This document shows, one piece after another, positions 9,513 through 20,788 of a stretch of 64,000 nucleotides of DNA. The notes beneath the pieces are model-generated. The model was given only the letters and a program-made list of their open reading frames with translations, was not told the origin of the DNA and ran no database searches. A program made the translations under genes and the position numbers. Positions within the stretch are counted from its first letter, which is position 1. Every line of letters begins with the position of its first letter. Origin of the DNA: Microbacterium sp. KUDC0406 (GTDB taxonomy: Bacteria; Actinomycetota; Actinomycetes; Actinomycetales; Microbacteriaceae); the NCBI RefSeq assembly GCF_021582875.1, contig NZ_CP091138.1:1488001-1552000 (forward strand), in the 5' to 3' direction.

Positions 9513-10298
9513 TCAGTCGGCGGAAACCTCTTCTGTGGAGGAGGAGTCGTCGACCTGCAGCACGATCAGCGTGACGTTGTCGCGACCGCCGTTCTCGAGC
9601 GCCGCCTCGAGCATCGCGTCGACCGCGGCGCCGGGATCGGAGTTCTCGCGCAGGAAGTGCAGGATGCCGTAGTCGGTGAGCTCCTTGGTCAACCCGTCCG
9701 AGCACACCACGAACCGGTCGCCGGCCTGCACCTCGACCGCGATGTAGTCCGGCGGCAGCAGCTCACTGGCGCCGACCGCTCGGGTGATGACGTTGCTGTA
9801 GGGATGGCCCTCTGCCTCTTCCGGGCTGAGCTTGCCCGATGCGATCAGTTCCTGCACGACGGAGTGATCGGTCGTGATCTGCGCGAGCTTGCCCTCACGG
9901 GCGAGGTAGACGCGGGAGTCGCCGATGTTCAGCACGACCCAGCGCGGTTCGTCCTCGCTGAGGTCGAGGAACAGACCGGTCAGCGTGGTGCCGGTGCCTT
10001 CGTCCGTGGTGTCCGGGTGGGCGGCGATGTCGGCCACGGCCTGGCCGAGCGCCTTCTCGATCGCCTCGGTGCCCACCGCACCGCCCTCGACGATCGCGTC
10101 GAGCCGGGCGATCGTCCGGCTGCTCGCGATCTCGCCTCCGGCATGACCGCCCATGCCGTCCGCGACGACGAAGAGCGGGTAACGCGCCAGGAACGCGTCC
10201 TGGTTGGTGTCGCGGCGGTGCCCCTGGTCGGTCGCACCGGCCCAGGAGAGCTGTACGGCGTCATCGACGCGATACGTCTGCGTTGTCGTCTCAGGCAC
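9513..10298 (-). CDS. PP2C-family serine/threonine protein phosphatase
   Basis: A 261-residue, metal-dependent soluble phosphatase. All PP2C metal and core motifs are visible: DQGHRRDTNQDA, ADGMGGHAGGE, GTGTTLTGL, LNIGDSRVYL, CSDGLTKEL and GGRDNVTLIV. Starts at a GTG at 10298 with GGAGAG just upstream. In actinobacteria such enzymes usually oppose Pkn-type kinases acting on cell-wall or division proteins; no kinase gene is in the window. The neighbouring FtsK/EccC-like ATPase is the natural candidate partner, but that is only positional. Confidence 0.9.
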   Translation of the reverse strand: MPETTTQTYRVDDAVQLSWAGATDQGHRRDTNQDAFLARYPLFVVADGMGGHAGGEIASSRTIARLDAIVEGGAVGTEAIEKALGQAVADIAAHPDTTDEGTGTTLTGLFLDLSEDEPRWVVLNIGDSRVYLAREGKLAQITTDHSVVQELIASGKLSPEEAEGHPYSNVITRAVGASELLPPDYIAVEVQAGDRFVVCSDGLTKELTDYGILHFLRENSDPGAAVDAMLEAALENGGRDNVTLIVLQVDDSSSTEEVSAD

Positions 10299-10370
10299 GA
10301 GGACTCTCCGGTATGCGGGCGGTGAACCGGGCGGCCCCGGAACCTTTTGCCATCGTAGTGGAACCCCAGG

Positions 10371-11351
10371 TCACAGGCCGACTGCCGGATCCTCGGGAAG
10401 CGGGAAGAGCTCGTCGATCGCGGTGAGGTCCTCGGCATCCGGGGTCCAGGCCGCCGCGGCCCGCACGTTGGACTCCACCTGCGCGACGGTCGTCGCCCCG
10501 GCGATGACGCTGGACACCCCTGGCTGGGCGAGCAGCCAGCCGTAGGTGGCCTCCAGCATCGAGATGCCGCGTTCGGCGCAGAACGCCGCGTACCCCTCGA
10601 GCGCGTCCCAGGGCGCCTTCTCCCAGATGAATCGGCGCTCGTTCATGATGCGGCTGCCGGCGGGACCGCCGTCCCGGGTGAACTTTCCGGTGAGCAGGCC
10701 GTTGTGCAGCGGGAAGTACGGGAAGAAGCCGAGACCGTACCGGTTCACGGCGGGCAGCACCTCGCGCTCCGAGCCGCGAGCCAGCAGCGAATACTGGTTC
10801 TGCGCCGAGATGAAGCGCCCGGTCGATCGGCTCCGTGCCGTGAATTCCGCCTCGGCGACCTGCCAGCCCGTGAAGTTGGAGTGCCCGTAGTAGCGGATCT
10901 TGCCCTCGGCGACGAGTTCGTCGAGCGCGTCGATCGTCTCGGCCACCGGCGTCAGCACATCGGGCAGGTGCAGCTGGTAGAGGTCGATCCAGTCCGTGCG
11001 CAGCCGGCGGAGCGACTGCTCCACTGCGAACCTCACATACCGCCGTGAGCCGCGACCGCCGGGGTAGTCGTAACCCATGTCGTACTCGTGCCCGAACTTC
11101 GTCGCGAGCACGACGCGGTCCCTGCGCCCCTCGAGCGCGTCGCCGATGAAGCTCTCGCTGGTGCCGCCGCGGCCGTACATGTCGGCGGTGTCGAAGAAGA
11201 ACATGCCGTGATCGAGCGCCGCATCGATGACGACACGACTGCCCTGCAGGTCCTCGGTGACCGTGCCCGTCCGGCCGAAGTTGTTGCATCCGAGTCCTGC
11301 GGCCGAGACGACGAGCCCGGAGGCACCCACGCGGCGCTGAGCGTTCACCAT
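10371..11351 (-). CDS. Aldo/keto reductase family oxidoreductase
   Basis: NADPH-dependent (beta/alpha)8 reductase of 326 residues. The catalytic tetrad can be placed: Asp and Tyr in FFDTADMYGRGG, Lys in VLATKFGHE and His in YYGHSNFTGW. The C-terminal part (ISAQNQYSLL, SSVIAGATTVAQVE) fits the YghZ/Kv-beta-like AKR branch. A GTG at 11360 is in frame, but a TAGTGT box at 11359-11364 ends 7 nt before ATG 11351, so the shorter form, probably leaderless, is preferred. Substrate unknown. Confidence 0.88.
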   Translation of the reverse strand: MVNAQRRVGASGLVVSAAGLGCNNFGRTGTVTEDLQGSRVVIDAALDHGMFFFDTADMYGRGGTSESFIGDALEGRRDRVVLATKFGHEYDMGYDYPGGRGSRRYVRFAVEQSLRRLRTDWIDLYQLHLPDVLTPVAETIDALDELVAEGKIRYYGHSNFTGWQVAEAEFTARSRSTGRFISAQNQYSLLARGSEREVLPAVNRYGLGFFPYFPLHNGLLTGKFTRDGGPAGSRIMNERRFIWEKAPWDALEGYAAFCAERGISMLEATYGWLLAQPGVSSVIAGATTVAQVESNVRAAAAWTPDAEDLTAIDELFPLPEDPAVGL

Positions 11352-11386
11352 GTCCTCCACACTATCGGTGCTGTGGCGGCCGGGTA

Positions 11387-11427
11387 CGACGAGGGGCTCC
11401 CGATCGTTGATCGGGAGCCCCTCGTCG
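11387..11427 (-). terminator. 19-bp perfect hairpin downstream of the DUF5684 gene
   Basis: Stem 11387-11405 pairs without mismatch with 11409-11427 around a 3-nt loop. It begins 6 nt after the stop of the DUF5684 gene and precedes the aldo/keto reductase start. No U-tract, as in many high-GC terminators. Confidence 0.65.
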
Positions 11428-11432
11428 CACTC

Positions 11433-12380
11433 TCAGGCCGGAGGACGGTTCTCGTCTCCCTCGGGAGCGTCCGGCGCATCCGTCTTCGGCTCGTCCGCGG
11501 GGGCGCCGAAGTCGATCGACGGAGCGTCCGACTGCGGTGCGGGCTCGGGCGCGGCCTCGGCGTCCGGCGCCGGTTCCGTCGGCGGAACAGGCGGTGCCGG
11601 GGGCGCGGGCGGAGCCGGAGGCGCCGGCGGCGTTCCCGGACCGGCGGGCGCATCCGGAGTGGCAGGCGTGTCCGGGGTGCTGAACGCCGGCGGGACGGGA
11701 ACGCCCGGGGCCGGAGCGGCCGGAGGCGCGTAGCCCTGCGGCGGAGCGTAGCCCTGCGGCGGAACGGGGGCACCAGGTGCAGGAGCGCCAGGAGCCGGCG
11801 GCGCATAGCCCTGCGGAGCACCGTAGCCCTGGGGAGCGCCGTAGCCGGGCGCCTGGGGTGCCGCGTTGACGGGCTGCACCGGAATCCCCTGCCACACCGT
11901 GCGGTCGGCGAAGAATGCGTTGCCGGCCCAGGGCGCCGGAGCGATGGCGACGTTCCAGCGGGACTTGTCGAAGGCGTTGATGCCGAGCCAGACGATGGCG
12001 AGGAACACGTACAGGATGACCCAGACGCCCTCCTTCTGCAGCTTCAGGCCGACTCGCCAGGAGGCGACGACCATCAGCGCGGCGGCCGCCAGCAGGATGA
12101 GCTGTCCGATGAAGGGGATCCAGCCGAGCAGGATCGACGCACCGACGCCGTAGAGGATGAGCCAGGGACTCATGTCGCCGAGTTTGAGGAAGATCATGGC
12201 GTTGTACACCGGGATCCAGGCGCGCCACTTGCCCTGCACGCCGGCCTTCTCGAAGATCTTCATGAGGAAGAGCGACGTGAGGACATAGCCGGCGATGGAG
12301 ATGAGGAAGATGACGAGGAAGTACACGGCGAGGAACGCATAGCCGAAGCCATAGCCGTAGTCGTTGTACATGAGACTCAC
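11433..12380 (-). CDS. DUF5684-type membrane protein with proline-rich tail
   Basis: 315 residues in two parts. The first ~165 carry about four to five membrane segments (AFLAVYFLVIFLISIAGYVL, then WLILYGVGASILLGWIPFIG and WVILYVFLAIVWLGINAF) with a WIPVYN segment between, typical of the DUF5684 family. The second half is low-complexity Pro/Ala/Gly with repeated QGYAPP and PPAP units and an acidic end, probably disordered. Function unknown. Start taken at GTG 12380; ATG 12371 is an alternative. A TAGCAT box lies about 70 nt upstream. Confidence 0.7.
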   Translation of the reverse strand: MSLMYNDYGYGFGYAFLAVYFLVIFLISIAGYVLTSLFLMKIFEKAGVQGKWRAWIPVYNAMIFLKLGDMSPWLILYGVGASILLGWIPFIGQLILLAAAALMVVASWRVGLKLQKEGVWVILYVFLAIVWLGINAFDKSRWNVAIAPAPWAGNAFFADRTVWQGIPVQPVNAAPQAPGYGAPQGYGAPQGYAPPAPGAPAPGAPVPPQGYAPPQGYAPPAAPAPGVPVPPAFSTPDTPATPDAPAGPGTPPAPPAPPAPPAPPVPPTEPAPDAEAAPEPAPQSDAPSIDFGAPADEPKTDAPDAPEGDENRPPA

Positions 12381-12504
12381 ATTTCTCTGGTCTCGGGAGA
12401 CGGCTCTCGCCCCCGCTGGCGAAGCCCGTGCTTCGCTCAGGTCATGCTATCGGCGCGCCTCGGACCACGGCAACGACCGGTCCGGCGAGGCGGAATCCGG
12501 CGGC

Positions 12505-13242
12505 TCACTCGTCGACGACGAGTTCCAGGGTCCCCGGTGCCGCGCGCCGGAGGAGCACGCCGTGCGCGGACGCCCAGTTCAGCAGTGCTGCGCTGCCGCC
12601 GACGCGCGGGCGTGAGAGCGCGAGCCGGCGCACCAGTTCGCCCTTGGACTTCTTGTTGAAGTGGTTCAGCGCGCGACCTGTCGGGGTCACCACGCGCACG
12701 TACTCGGACTTCACGGTTGCCGGCACCGGCCCGAGAGCCACATAGGCCTCGCTGCGCAGATCGAGCACGAAGCGCTCCTCCCCCATTGCGTCGCTGGTCG
12801 CCTGCGCCCAGTGCCGTCGCATCGGCGGGATGCCGGGCAGTGCGGTGCCCGCGGCGAGACGGTAGGAGGGAATCGGGTCCAGCGCGCCGACCGGGCCGAA
12901 CGGCGCGGAGTGCACCAGCACATGGGCACCGAGCCAGCGGCGCGACCGCGCATCCAGCGACCCGGCATCCAGAGCGTCGTACAGCACGCCCGTGTACCGG
13001 TCGATCGCCGGCATCGTCGCGGCCGTGCGCAGAGTGCGGTTGAGGTCCACGTCTCCGGCCTGACGAGTGCTGAGCTTGAGCACCCGCTGCGCGGCCTGCG
13101 GATCGGTGGACAGCGCGACGAGGGCGTCGACGGTCGCCTCGCGCCTCTCGCGGAGCGAAGGCAGTGCGAGGGCGTCGAGATCGAGCACGGCGCCCGAACC
13201 GCCGGGCCGCTTCGTCTCGGACGGCGGCAGCAGAATCCTCAT
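12505..13242 (-). CDS. yaaA: Peroxide stress protein YaaA family
   Basis: 245 residues of the YaaA/DUF328 family, which in E. coli limits free intracellular iron during hydrogen peroxide stress and binds DNA. Visible family landmarks are LLPPSETK at the start, TGVLYDALD, the PFGPVGALDPIPSYRL segment and the C-terminal HFNKKSKGELVRRLA. Monocistronic in appearance: it follows the atp operon on the same strand but is separated from atpC by a very strong hairpin. Confidence 0.87.
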   Translation of the reverse strand: MRILLPPSETKRPGGSGAVLDLDALALPSLRERREATVDALVALSTDPQAAQRVLKLSTRQAGDVDLNRTLRTAATMPAIDRYTGVLYDALDAGSLDARSRRWLGAHVLVHSAPFGPVGALDPIPSYRLAAGTALPGIPPMRRHWAQATSDAMGEERFVLDLRSEAYVALGPVPATVKSEYVRVVTPTGRALNHFNKKSKGELVRRLALSRPRVGGSAALLNWASAHGVLLRRAAPGTLELVVDE

Positions 13243-13271
13243 GGACGGCTCCTCTCGGGACAGGCCTGCAG

Positions 13272-13319
13272 ACGCCTCCGCCCCGGTTCCCTGCCGACAG
13301 GGAACCGGGGCGGAGGCGT
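13272..13319 (-). terminator. 22-bp perfect hairpin ending the atp operon
   Basis: Positions 13272-13293 and 13298-13319 are perfectly complementary around a 4-nt loop (TCGG on the transcribed strand). It lies 12 nt after the atpC stop and before yaaA. Its length and lack of a U-run fit an actinobacterial intrinsic terminator or an RNA-stabilising 3' end. Confidence 0.75.
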
Positions 13320-13330
13320 GGAAGCGGTGC

Positions 13331-13591
13331 TCAGGCGATCAGCGCGGCGTTTCCGGCGACGATGGTGAGCTCATCGCCCGCCATCGACAGGAAGCCGTCC
13401 TGCGCATTGGCCAGCACCTTCGTGCCATCGAGCTCGGTGATGCGCACCTCGCCCTTGGCGAGGATCGCCAGCACGGGCTCGTGGCCGGACATGATGCCCA
13501 TCTCGCCTTCGACGGTCTTGGCGACCACGAGGCTGGCCTCGCCCGACCAGACCTCCGCCTCGGCGGAGACGAGATTGACCTTCAGAGCCAT
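13331..13591 (-). CDS. atpC: ATP synthase F1 epsilon subunit (short form)
   Basis: 86 residues, the N-terminal beta-sandwich only (LKVNLVSAEAEVWSGEA, GEMGIMSGHEPVLAIL). The helical C-terminal hairpin that inhibits ATP hydrolysis in E. coli and Bacillus is absent, so this type of autoinhibition is unlikely. Start at ATG 13591, two bases after the atpD stop, rather than an in-frame codon inside atpD. Confidence 0.93.
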   Translation of the reverse strand: MALKVNLVSAEAEVWSGEASLVVAKTVEGEMGIMSGHEPVLAILAKGEVRITELDGTKVLANAQDGFLSMAGDELTIVAGNAALIA

Positions 13592-13593
13592 GA

Positions 13594-15987
<2,394 letters not shown>

Positions 15988-17628
15988 TTACGCGCGACGA
16001 CCCTTGACGATCTTCTCCTGGTCGACGTCACCGGCGTCCTCGGCCGAGACCTGCTCGTTGCCCGGGGCGCCCAGGGACTGGCCCTTGCCGCCGGCGAACT
16101 CCAGGATGAAGGCGTCGGTCTGCTTCTCGAGCTCGGCGACGGTGTCGTCGTCGAGGACGTTGGTCTCGCGCAGCGTGTCGAGGACCTTCGTGTTGCGACG
16201 CAGGTAGTCGAGCAGCTCGCGCTCGAAGCGCAGCACGTCGGAGACCTCGATGGTGTCGAGCTTGCCGTTGGTGCCGGCCCAGATCGAGACGACCTGCTCC
16301 TCCACCGGGTACGGCGAGTACTGCGGCTGCTTGAGCAGCTCGGTCAGGCGCGCGCCGCGGGCCAGCTGACGACGCGAGGCCGCGTCGAGGTCGGAGGCGA
16401 ACATCGCGAAGGCCTCGAGCGAGCGGTACTGCGCGAGCTCGAGCTTCAGCGTTCCGGAGACCTTCTTGATCGACTTGACCTGAGCGTCACCGCCGACTCG
16501 CGAGACCGAGATGCCGACGTCGACAGCAGGACGCTGGTTGGCGTTGAACAGGTCGGACTGCAGGAAGATCTGGCCGTCGGTGATCGAGATCACGTTGGTC
16601 GGGATGTACGCCGAGACGTCGTTCGCCTTGGTCTCGATGATGGGCAGACCCGTCATCGAACCGGCACCGAGCTCGTCGGACAGCTTCGCGCAGCGCTCGA
16701 GCAGACGCGAGTGCAGGTAGAAGACGTCGCCCGGGTAGGCCTCGCGGCCCGGCGGACGGCGCAGCAGCAGCGACACGGCGCGGTAGGCCTCGGCCTGCTT
16801 CGACAGGTCGTCGAAGATGATCAGGACGTGCTTGCCGCCGTACATCCAGTGCTGGCCGATGGCCGAGCCGGTGTAGGGGGCGAGGTACTTGAAGCCCGCG
16901 GGGTCGGATGCCGGTGCAGCGACGATCGTGGTGTACTCCAGGGCGCCGGCCTCTTCCAGCGCGCCCTTCACGGAAGCGATGGTCGAGCCCTTCTGGCCGA
17001 TCGCGACGTAGATGCAGCGCACCTGCTTGCTGACGTCGCCGGAGTCCCAGTTGGCCTTCTGGTTGATGATCGTGTCGATCGCCAGAGCGGTCTTGCCGGT
17101 CTGGCGGTCGCCGATGATCAGCTGGCGCTGACCGCGGCCGACCGGGATCATCGCGTCGATGGCCTTGATGCCGGTCTGCAGCGGCTCGTGCACGCTCTTG
17201 CGCTGCATCACGCCGGGCGCCTGCAGCTCGAGCTCGCGGATGCCCTCGGTCGCGATGTCGCCGAGGCCGTCGATCGGGTTGCCGAGCGGGTCGACCACGC
17301 GGCCGAGGTAGCCGTCGCCGACGGGGACCGAGAGGACCTCACCGGTGCGGGTGACCTCCTGGCCGGCCTCGATGCCGGTGAAGTCGCCGAGGACGACCAC
17401 ACCGATCTCGTGCTCGTCCAGGTTCAGTGCGAGGCCCTTGGTGCCGTCCGCGAAGGTCACGAGCTCGTTCGCCATCACACCGGGCAGTCCCTCGACGTGC
17501 GCGATGCCGTCGGCGGCGTCGATGACGGTGCCGACCTCGGTCGCTGCGGCCGACGTGGGCTCGTAGGCGGCGGCGAAGTCCTTCAGCGCGTCACGGATGA
17601 CGTCGGGGCTGATCGATAGTTCTGCCAT
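15988..17628 (-). CDS. atpA: ATP synthase F1 alpha subunit
   Basis: Non-catalytic nucleotide-binding subunit, 546 residues. P-loop GDRQTGKT, the arginine-finger region around [19 protein letters not shown] and the [10 protein letters not shown] segment are conserved. The C-terminus has an extra ~35-residue tail ending in a basic stretch, as is usual in actinobacteria. ATG 17628; separated from atpH by 50 nt. Confidence 0.97.
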   Translation of the reverse strand: MAELSISPDVIRDALKDFAAAYEPTSAAATEVGTVIDAADGIAHVEGLPGVMANELVTFADGTKGLALNLDEHEIGVVVLGDFTGIEAGQEVTRTGEVLSVPVGDGYLGRVVDPLGNPIDGLGDIATEGIRELELQAPGVMQRKSVHEPLQTGIKAIDAMIPVGRGQRQLIIGDRQTGKTALAIDTIINQKANWDSGDVSKQVRCIYVAIGQKGSTIASVKGALEEAGALEYTTIVAAPASDPAGFKYLAPYTGSAIGQHWMYGGKHVLIIFDDLSKQAEAYRAVSLLLRRPPGREAYPGDVFYLHSRLLERCAKLSDELGAGSMTGLPIIETKANDVSAYIPTNVISITDGQIFLQSDLFNANQRPAVDVGISVSRVGGDAQVKSIKKVSGTLKLELAQYRSLEAFAMFASDLDAASRRQLARGARLTELLKQPQYSPYPVEEQVVSIWAGTNGKLDTIEVSDVLRFERELLDYLRRNTKVLDTLRETNVLDDDTVAELEKQTDAFILEFAGGKGQSLGAPGNEQVSAEDAGDVDQEKIVKGRRA

Positions 17629-17678
17629 TGTCTTCCCTTTGTATCTGGTGGCGCGGTCAGCCCGCGCGAAGTCTTGAG

Positions 17679-18467
17679 TCAGCCCGCGAGCTTCTGTCGA
17701 AGATCGGCGAGCCGCGCGGAGATGCTGCCATCGATCACGTCGTCTGCGACCTGCACGCGCAGGCCTCCGACCACAGTGGGGTCGACGACAACGTTCAGCG
17801 ACACGGTGGAGCCGTACCGCCGGGTCAGCGCCTCGCTGAGGCGCGTGTGCTGCTCGGCCGAGAGCGGCGACGCCGTCTGCACCGTCGCCACCACCGCGCC
17901 GCGCTGAGAGGACACGATGCTCATGGCGCGGTTCAGCAGCTGACGCACCCGGCGCTCGCGGGGCTGGCGCACCAGCGACGAGACGATCAGCTCGGTCGCG
18001 CGGCTGGTGCCGCCGCCGAGCACGCGCTCGATCAGGCCGGCCTTCGCCGCGCTGTCGCCCAGGCGGCTGCCCAGGGCGAGCTCGAGCTCCGGGTTGTCGG
18101 CGATGACGCGAGTCACCGCGAACAGCTCACCGGAGATGTCGGCAGCCGGCTCGGCGATCGCGGCGGCGCGGACCGCCAGCGCCTCGATGCCGTCAACCAG
18201 ATCGGACGCCGAGGACCAGCGCTGCGACGCCGCCACGCGAAGCACCTCGCGCGTGGGCTCGGAGGCCTGCGCGAAGACGTCCGACGCGACCTTCGCACGG
18301 GCCTCTGCGGGCACCGACGGGTCGGCGAGCGCGCCGCTCAGCTGAACGGACTCATCGACCAGGCGCGCGACGGCGAACAGCTCGCCGGCGACGTCTACCG
18401 TGATCCCCTTCGTCGAGGCCAGAGCGTTCGCCGTGGCCTCGAGCGCCTGAGTGGTCGCGCTGCCCAT
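17679..18467 (-). CDS. atpH: ATP synthase F1 delta subunit
   Basis: Peripheral-stalk cap joining F1 to subunit b, 262 residues, longer than the ~180 residues of E. coli delta, as in other actinobacteria. The C-terminal part carries the family signature ([20 protein letters not shown]). The ATG overlaps the atpF stop as TAATG, showing translational coupling. Confidence 0.93.
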   Translation of the reverse strand: MGSATTQALEATANALASTKGITVDVAGELFAVARLVDESVQLSGALADPSVPAEARAKVASDVFAQASEPTREVLRVAASQRWSSASDLVDGIEALAVRAAAIAEPAADISGELFAVTRVIADNPELELALGSRLGDSAAKAGLIERVLGGGTSRATELIVSSLVRQPRERRVRQLLNRAMSIVSSQRGAVVATVQTASPLSAEQHTRLSEALTRRYGSTVSLNVVVDPTVVGGLRVQVADDVIDGSISARLADLRQKLAG

Positions 18468-19018
18468 TACCTGGCCGCCGTCTCAGAGGCCTCGAGGTCG
18501 GCGAGGAAGCGGTCGACCACCGCGGCTGCGCGCTTGTCGTCGGACAGCGACTCGCCGACCACGCCACCGGCGAGATCGATCGCGAGAGTGCCGACCTCGC
18601 TGCGCAGGGAGACGAACGCGGACTGGCGCTCGGCCTCGATCTGCGAGTGCGCCGCTGCGGTGATGCGAGTGGCCTCGGCGGTCGCGGTGTCCTTCGCCTC
18701 GGCGACGATCTTCTTGCCGTCCTCACGGGCGGCCTCGCGGATCGTGCCGGCCTCGGTGCGCGCCTCGGCGAGCTGGCGGGTGTACTCCTCCAGCGCGGCC
18801 TCGGCCTGCTTCTGCGCCTCGTCGGCCTTGGCGATGTTGCCCTCGATCGCTGCGGAGCGCTCGTCGAGCATCTTCGTCAGCCGAGGGAGCGCCACCTTCC
18901 AGACCACGATGAGGATGATGAGGAACCACACGGCAGACCACACGATGTCGTACCAGGCAGGAATCAGCGGGTTCGGTGATTCCTCCGCTGCCAGGCTCGT
19001 GACAAGAGCGTTCAGCAT
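18467..19018 (-). CDS. atpF: ATP synthase Fo b subunit
   Basis: Peripheral stalk, 183 residues: one membrane helix (IVWSAVWFLIILIVVWKVAL, about 26-45) followed by a long charged coiled coil rich in Glu/Ala/Lys that dimerises and reaches the delta subunit. Position between atpE and atpH is standard. Confidence 0.95.
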   Translation of the reverse strand: MLNALVTSLAAEESPNPLIPAWYDIVWSAVWFLIILIVVWKVALPRLTKMLDERSAAIEGNIAKADEAQKQAEAALEEYTRQLAEARTEAGTIREAAREDGKKIVAEAKDTATAEATRITAAAHSQIEAERQSAFVSLRSEVGTLAIDLAGGVVGESLSDDKRAAAVVDRFLADLEASETAAR

Positions 19019-19045
19019 CCTGTCTCCTTCAGAAGTCGCTGTGGG

Positions 19046-19312
<267 letters not shown>

Positions 19313-19341
19313 TTAGCCGGCCCGCTCAGTGTCTGGTTGGA

Positions 19342-20085
19342 TCAGTGCTCGTCAGCGACCGCGAGCTGGATGTAGATCGCCGTCAGGACGGTGAAGACGT
19401 AGGACTGCAGAACGACGACCAGGATCTCGAAGATCGTGAAGGCGCCGCCGAAGGCGAGGGTGCCGATGCCGAGCAGTGCCCATCCGCCGCCGACGGTGAA
19501 CATGAAGAACGCTGTGGCGGAGAAGCACAGGACGAGGATCATGTGACCGACGACCAGGTTCATCATCAGTCGGAGGGTGAGCGTCACCGGTCGGATGATG
19601 AAGGTGGAGATGAACTCCAGCGGCGTGACGATGATGTAGACGGGCCACGGCACGCCGGACGGGAAGAGCGAGTTCTTCCAGAATCCCAGCGGGCTCTTCT
19701 TCATACCGGCATAGATGAACGTGACGTAGCTGATCACCGCGAGAGTCAGCGGAACCGCGATGATCGCGGTACCGGGCATGTTCAGGAACGGGATGATGCC
19801 GGTGATGTTCATGAACAGGATCATGAAGAACATGGTCACGAGGATCGGGAGGAAGCGTTCGCCATCCTTCCGTCCGAGCAGGTCGTGCGCGATGTTGTTG
19901 CGCACGAAGCCGAGCCCCATCTCCACCAGGCTCTGGAAGCGGCCCGGCACGACACGCATGTGCCGCGTTCCCAGCCAGAGGATCAGGACCAGTGCGATCA
20001 CTGACAGCGACTGGATCACATGGATCCGGTGCACCGGGATGACGCCGAACAGATCGAACAGGATCGGCGGGAAGAAGTCCTCCAT
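19342..20085 (-). CDS. atpB: ATP synthase Fo a subunit (true start probably further upstream)
   Basis: Proton half-channel of Fo. At least 247 residues with several membrane helices; the essential arginine is in VTLTLRLMMNLVVGH and the C-terminal channel helix ends in QSYVFTVLTAIYIQLAV. ATG 20085 is the first conventional start in frame but has no ribosome-binding site, and the codons just upstream (to about 20150) read LAATLIPRLAADGEFHGPS, which looks like the usual N-terminus of this subunit. No ATG, GTG or TTG opens that extension in frame, so either a rare start codon or an indel near 20150-20203 is involved. Confidence 0.9.
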   Translation of the reverse strand: MEDFFPPILFDLFGVIPVHRIHVIQSLSVIALVLILWLGTRHMRVVPGRFQSLVEMGLGFVRNNIAHDLLGRKDGERFLPILVTMFFMILFMNITGIIPFLNMPGTAIIAVPLTLAVISYVTFIYAGMKKSPLGFWKNSLFPSGVPWPVYIIVTPLEFISTFIIRPVTLTLRLMMNLVVGHMILVLCFSATAFFMFTVGGGWALLGIGTLAFGGAFTIFEILVVVLQSYVFTVLTAIYIQLAVADEH

Positions 20086-20299
20086 CGAAGGGCCGTGGAA
20101 CTCGCCGTCGGCAGCAAGTCTGGGTATCAGGGTCGCAGCGAGATTAATCAGCGCAAGCTCCAGCTTCGGGGCACCGATCGAGAACCGGTACGACGATGGA
20201 CATTGATGCCCGGCACACGCTCGCGTGACGAGGGGCAGGCACGCATCTACACTATCAGATCGCTCTCAGCCTGCCGCACGTCCGGCTCCGAGCTGAGCG
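20086..20299. other. Leader region between atpI-like gene and atpB
   Basis: 214 bases without an assigned gene. The half nearest atpB is open in the atpB frame and may encode its N-terminus. Further upstream a TAGTGT-containing segment near 20250 could be a -10 element for the core atp operon. Confidence 0.35.
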
Positions 20300-20788
20300 T
20301 CATTCGCCCTTCTCCTCGGTCTTCGACGGAGCGTGGTCCTCCGGAGCCTCCGAGGGCAGTTCCACGTCGCTGACATGAGGAAGACGCATCTTCGTCAGCA
20401 CGATCACGTCCACGACGAGCGACAGCAGCACGCCGGCGACGATCGAGAGGAAGAAGACCATCGGCTGGATCCAGGCCTGGCCGCTGAGCACGATCATCAC
20501 GACGATGAAGATGCCCAGCTTGATCAGCCATCCGCCCAGCACGATGGCGAAGAAGATCTGAACGTAGAGCGGATCTCCGAACCAGCGGTTGGCGATCAGG
20601 ATGCTCGCCCCCGTGATGGCCAGGAAGACGAAGGCGAGGAACACTCCGAGCAGTCCGCTCCACATCCCGTTCCAGCCGCCGACGACGAATCCGATCGCTC
20701 CGGCGACGATTCCCACCACCAGCGCGCCGGCCGCGGACCAGAGGAGGGTGCGGCGCAGGATGGGAGTGCTCGATACGGGGGTGTTCAT
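20300..20788 (-). CDS. AtpI-position membrane protein
   Basis: 162 residues with four predicted membrane helices (about 12-34, 42-65, 80-100 and 108-128) and a charged C-terminal tail. It occupies the place of atpI at the head of the atp operon. Proteins here help assemble the c-ring or carry Mg2+ in other bacteria; sequence similarity to AtpI itself is weak, so the assignment is by position and topology. The start overlaps the wecA stop by 4 nt. Confidence 0.65.
   Translation of the reverse strand: MNTPVSSTPILRRTLLWSAAGALVVGIVAGAIGFVVGGWNGMWSGLLGVFLAFVFLAITGASILIANRWFGDPLYVQIFFAIVLGGWLIKLGIFIVVMIVLSGQAWIQPMVFFLSIVAGVLLSLVVDVIVLTKMRLPHVSDVELPSEAPEDHAPSKTEEKGE

Noticed and set aside
7087..10325. 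Very long plus-strand open frames (over 700 codons)
   Set aside because: They are antisense to the FtsK-like and PP2C genes, rich in Arg/Ser/Pro with no domains, as expected for opposite frames of high-GC genes.
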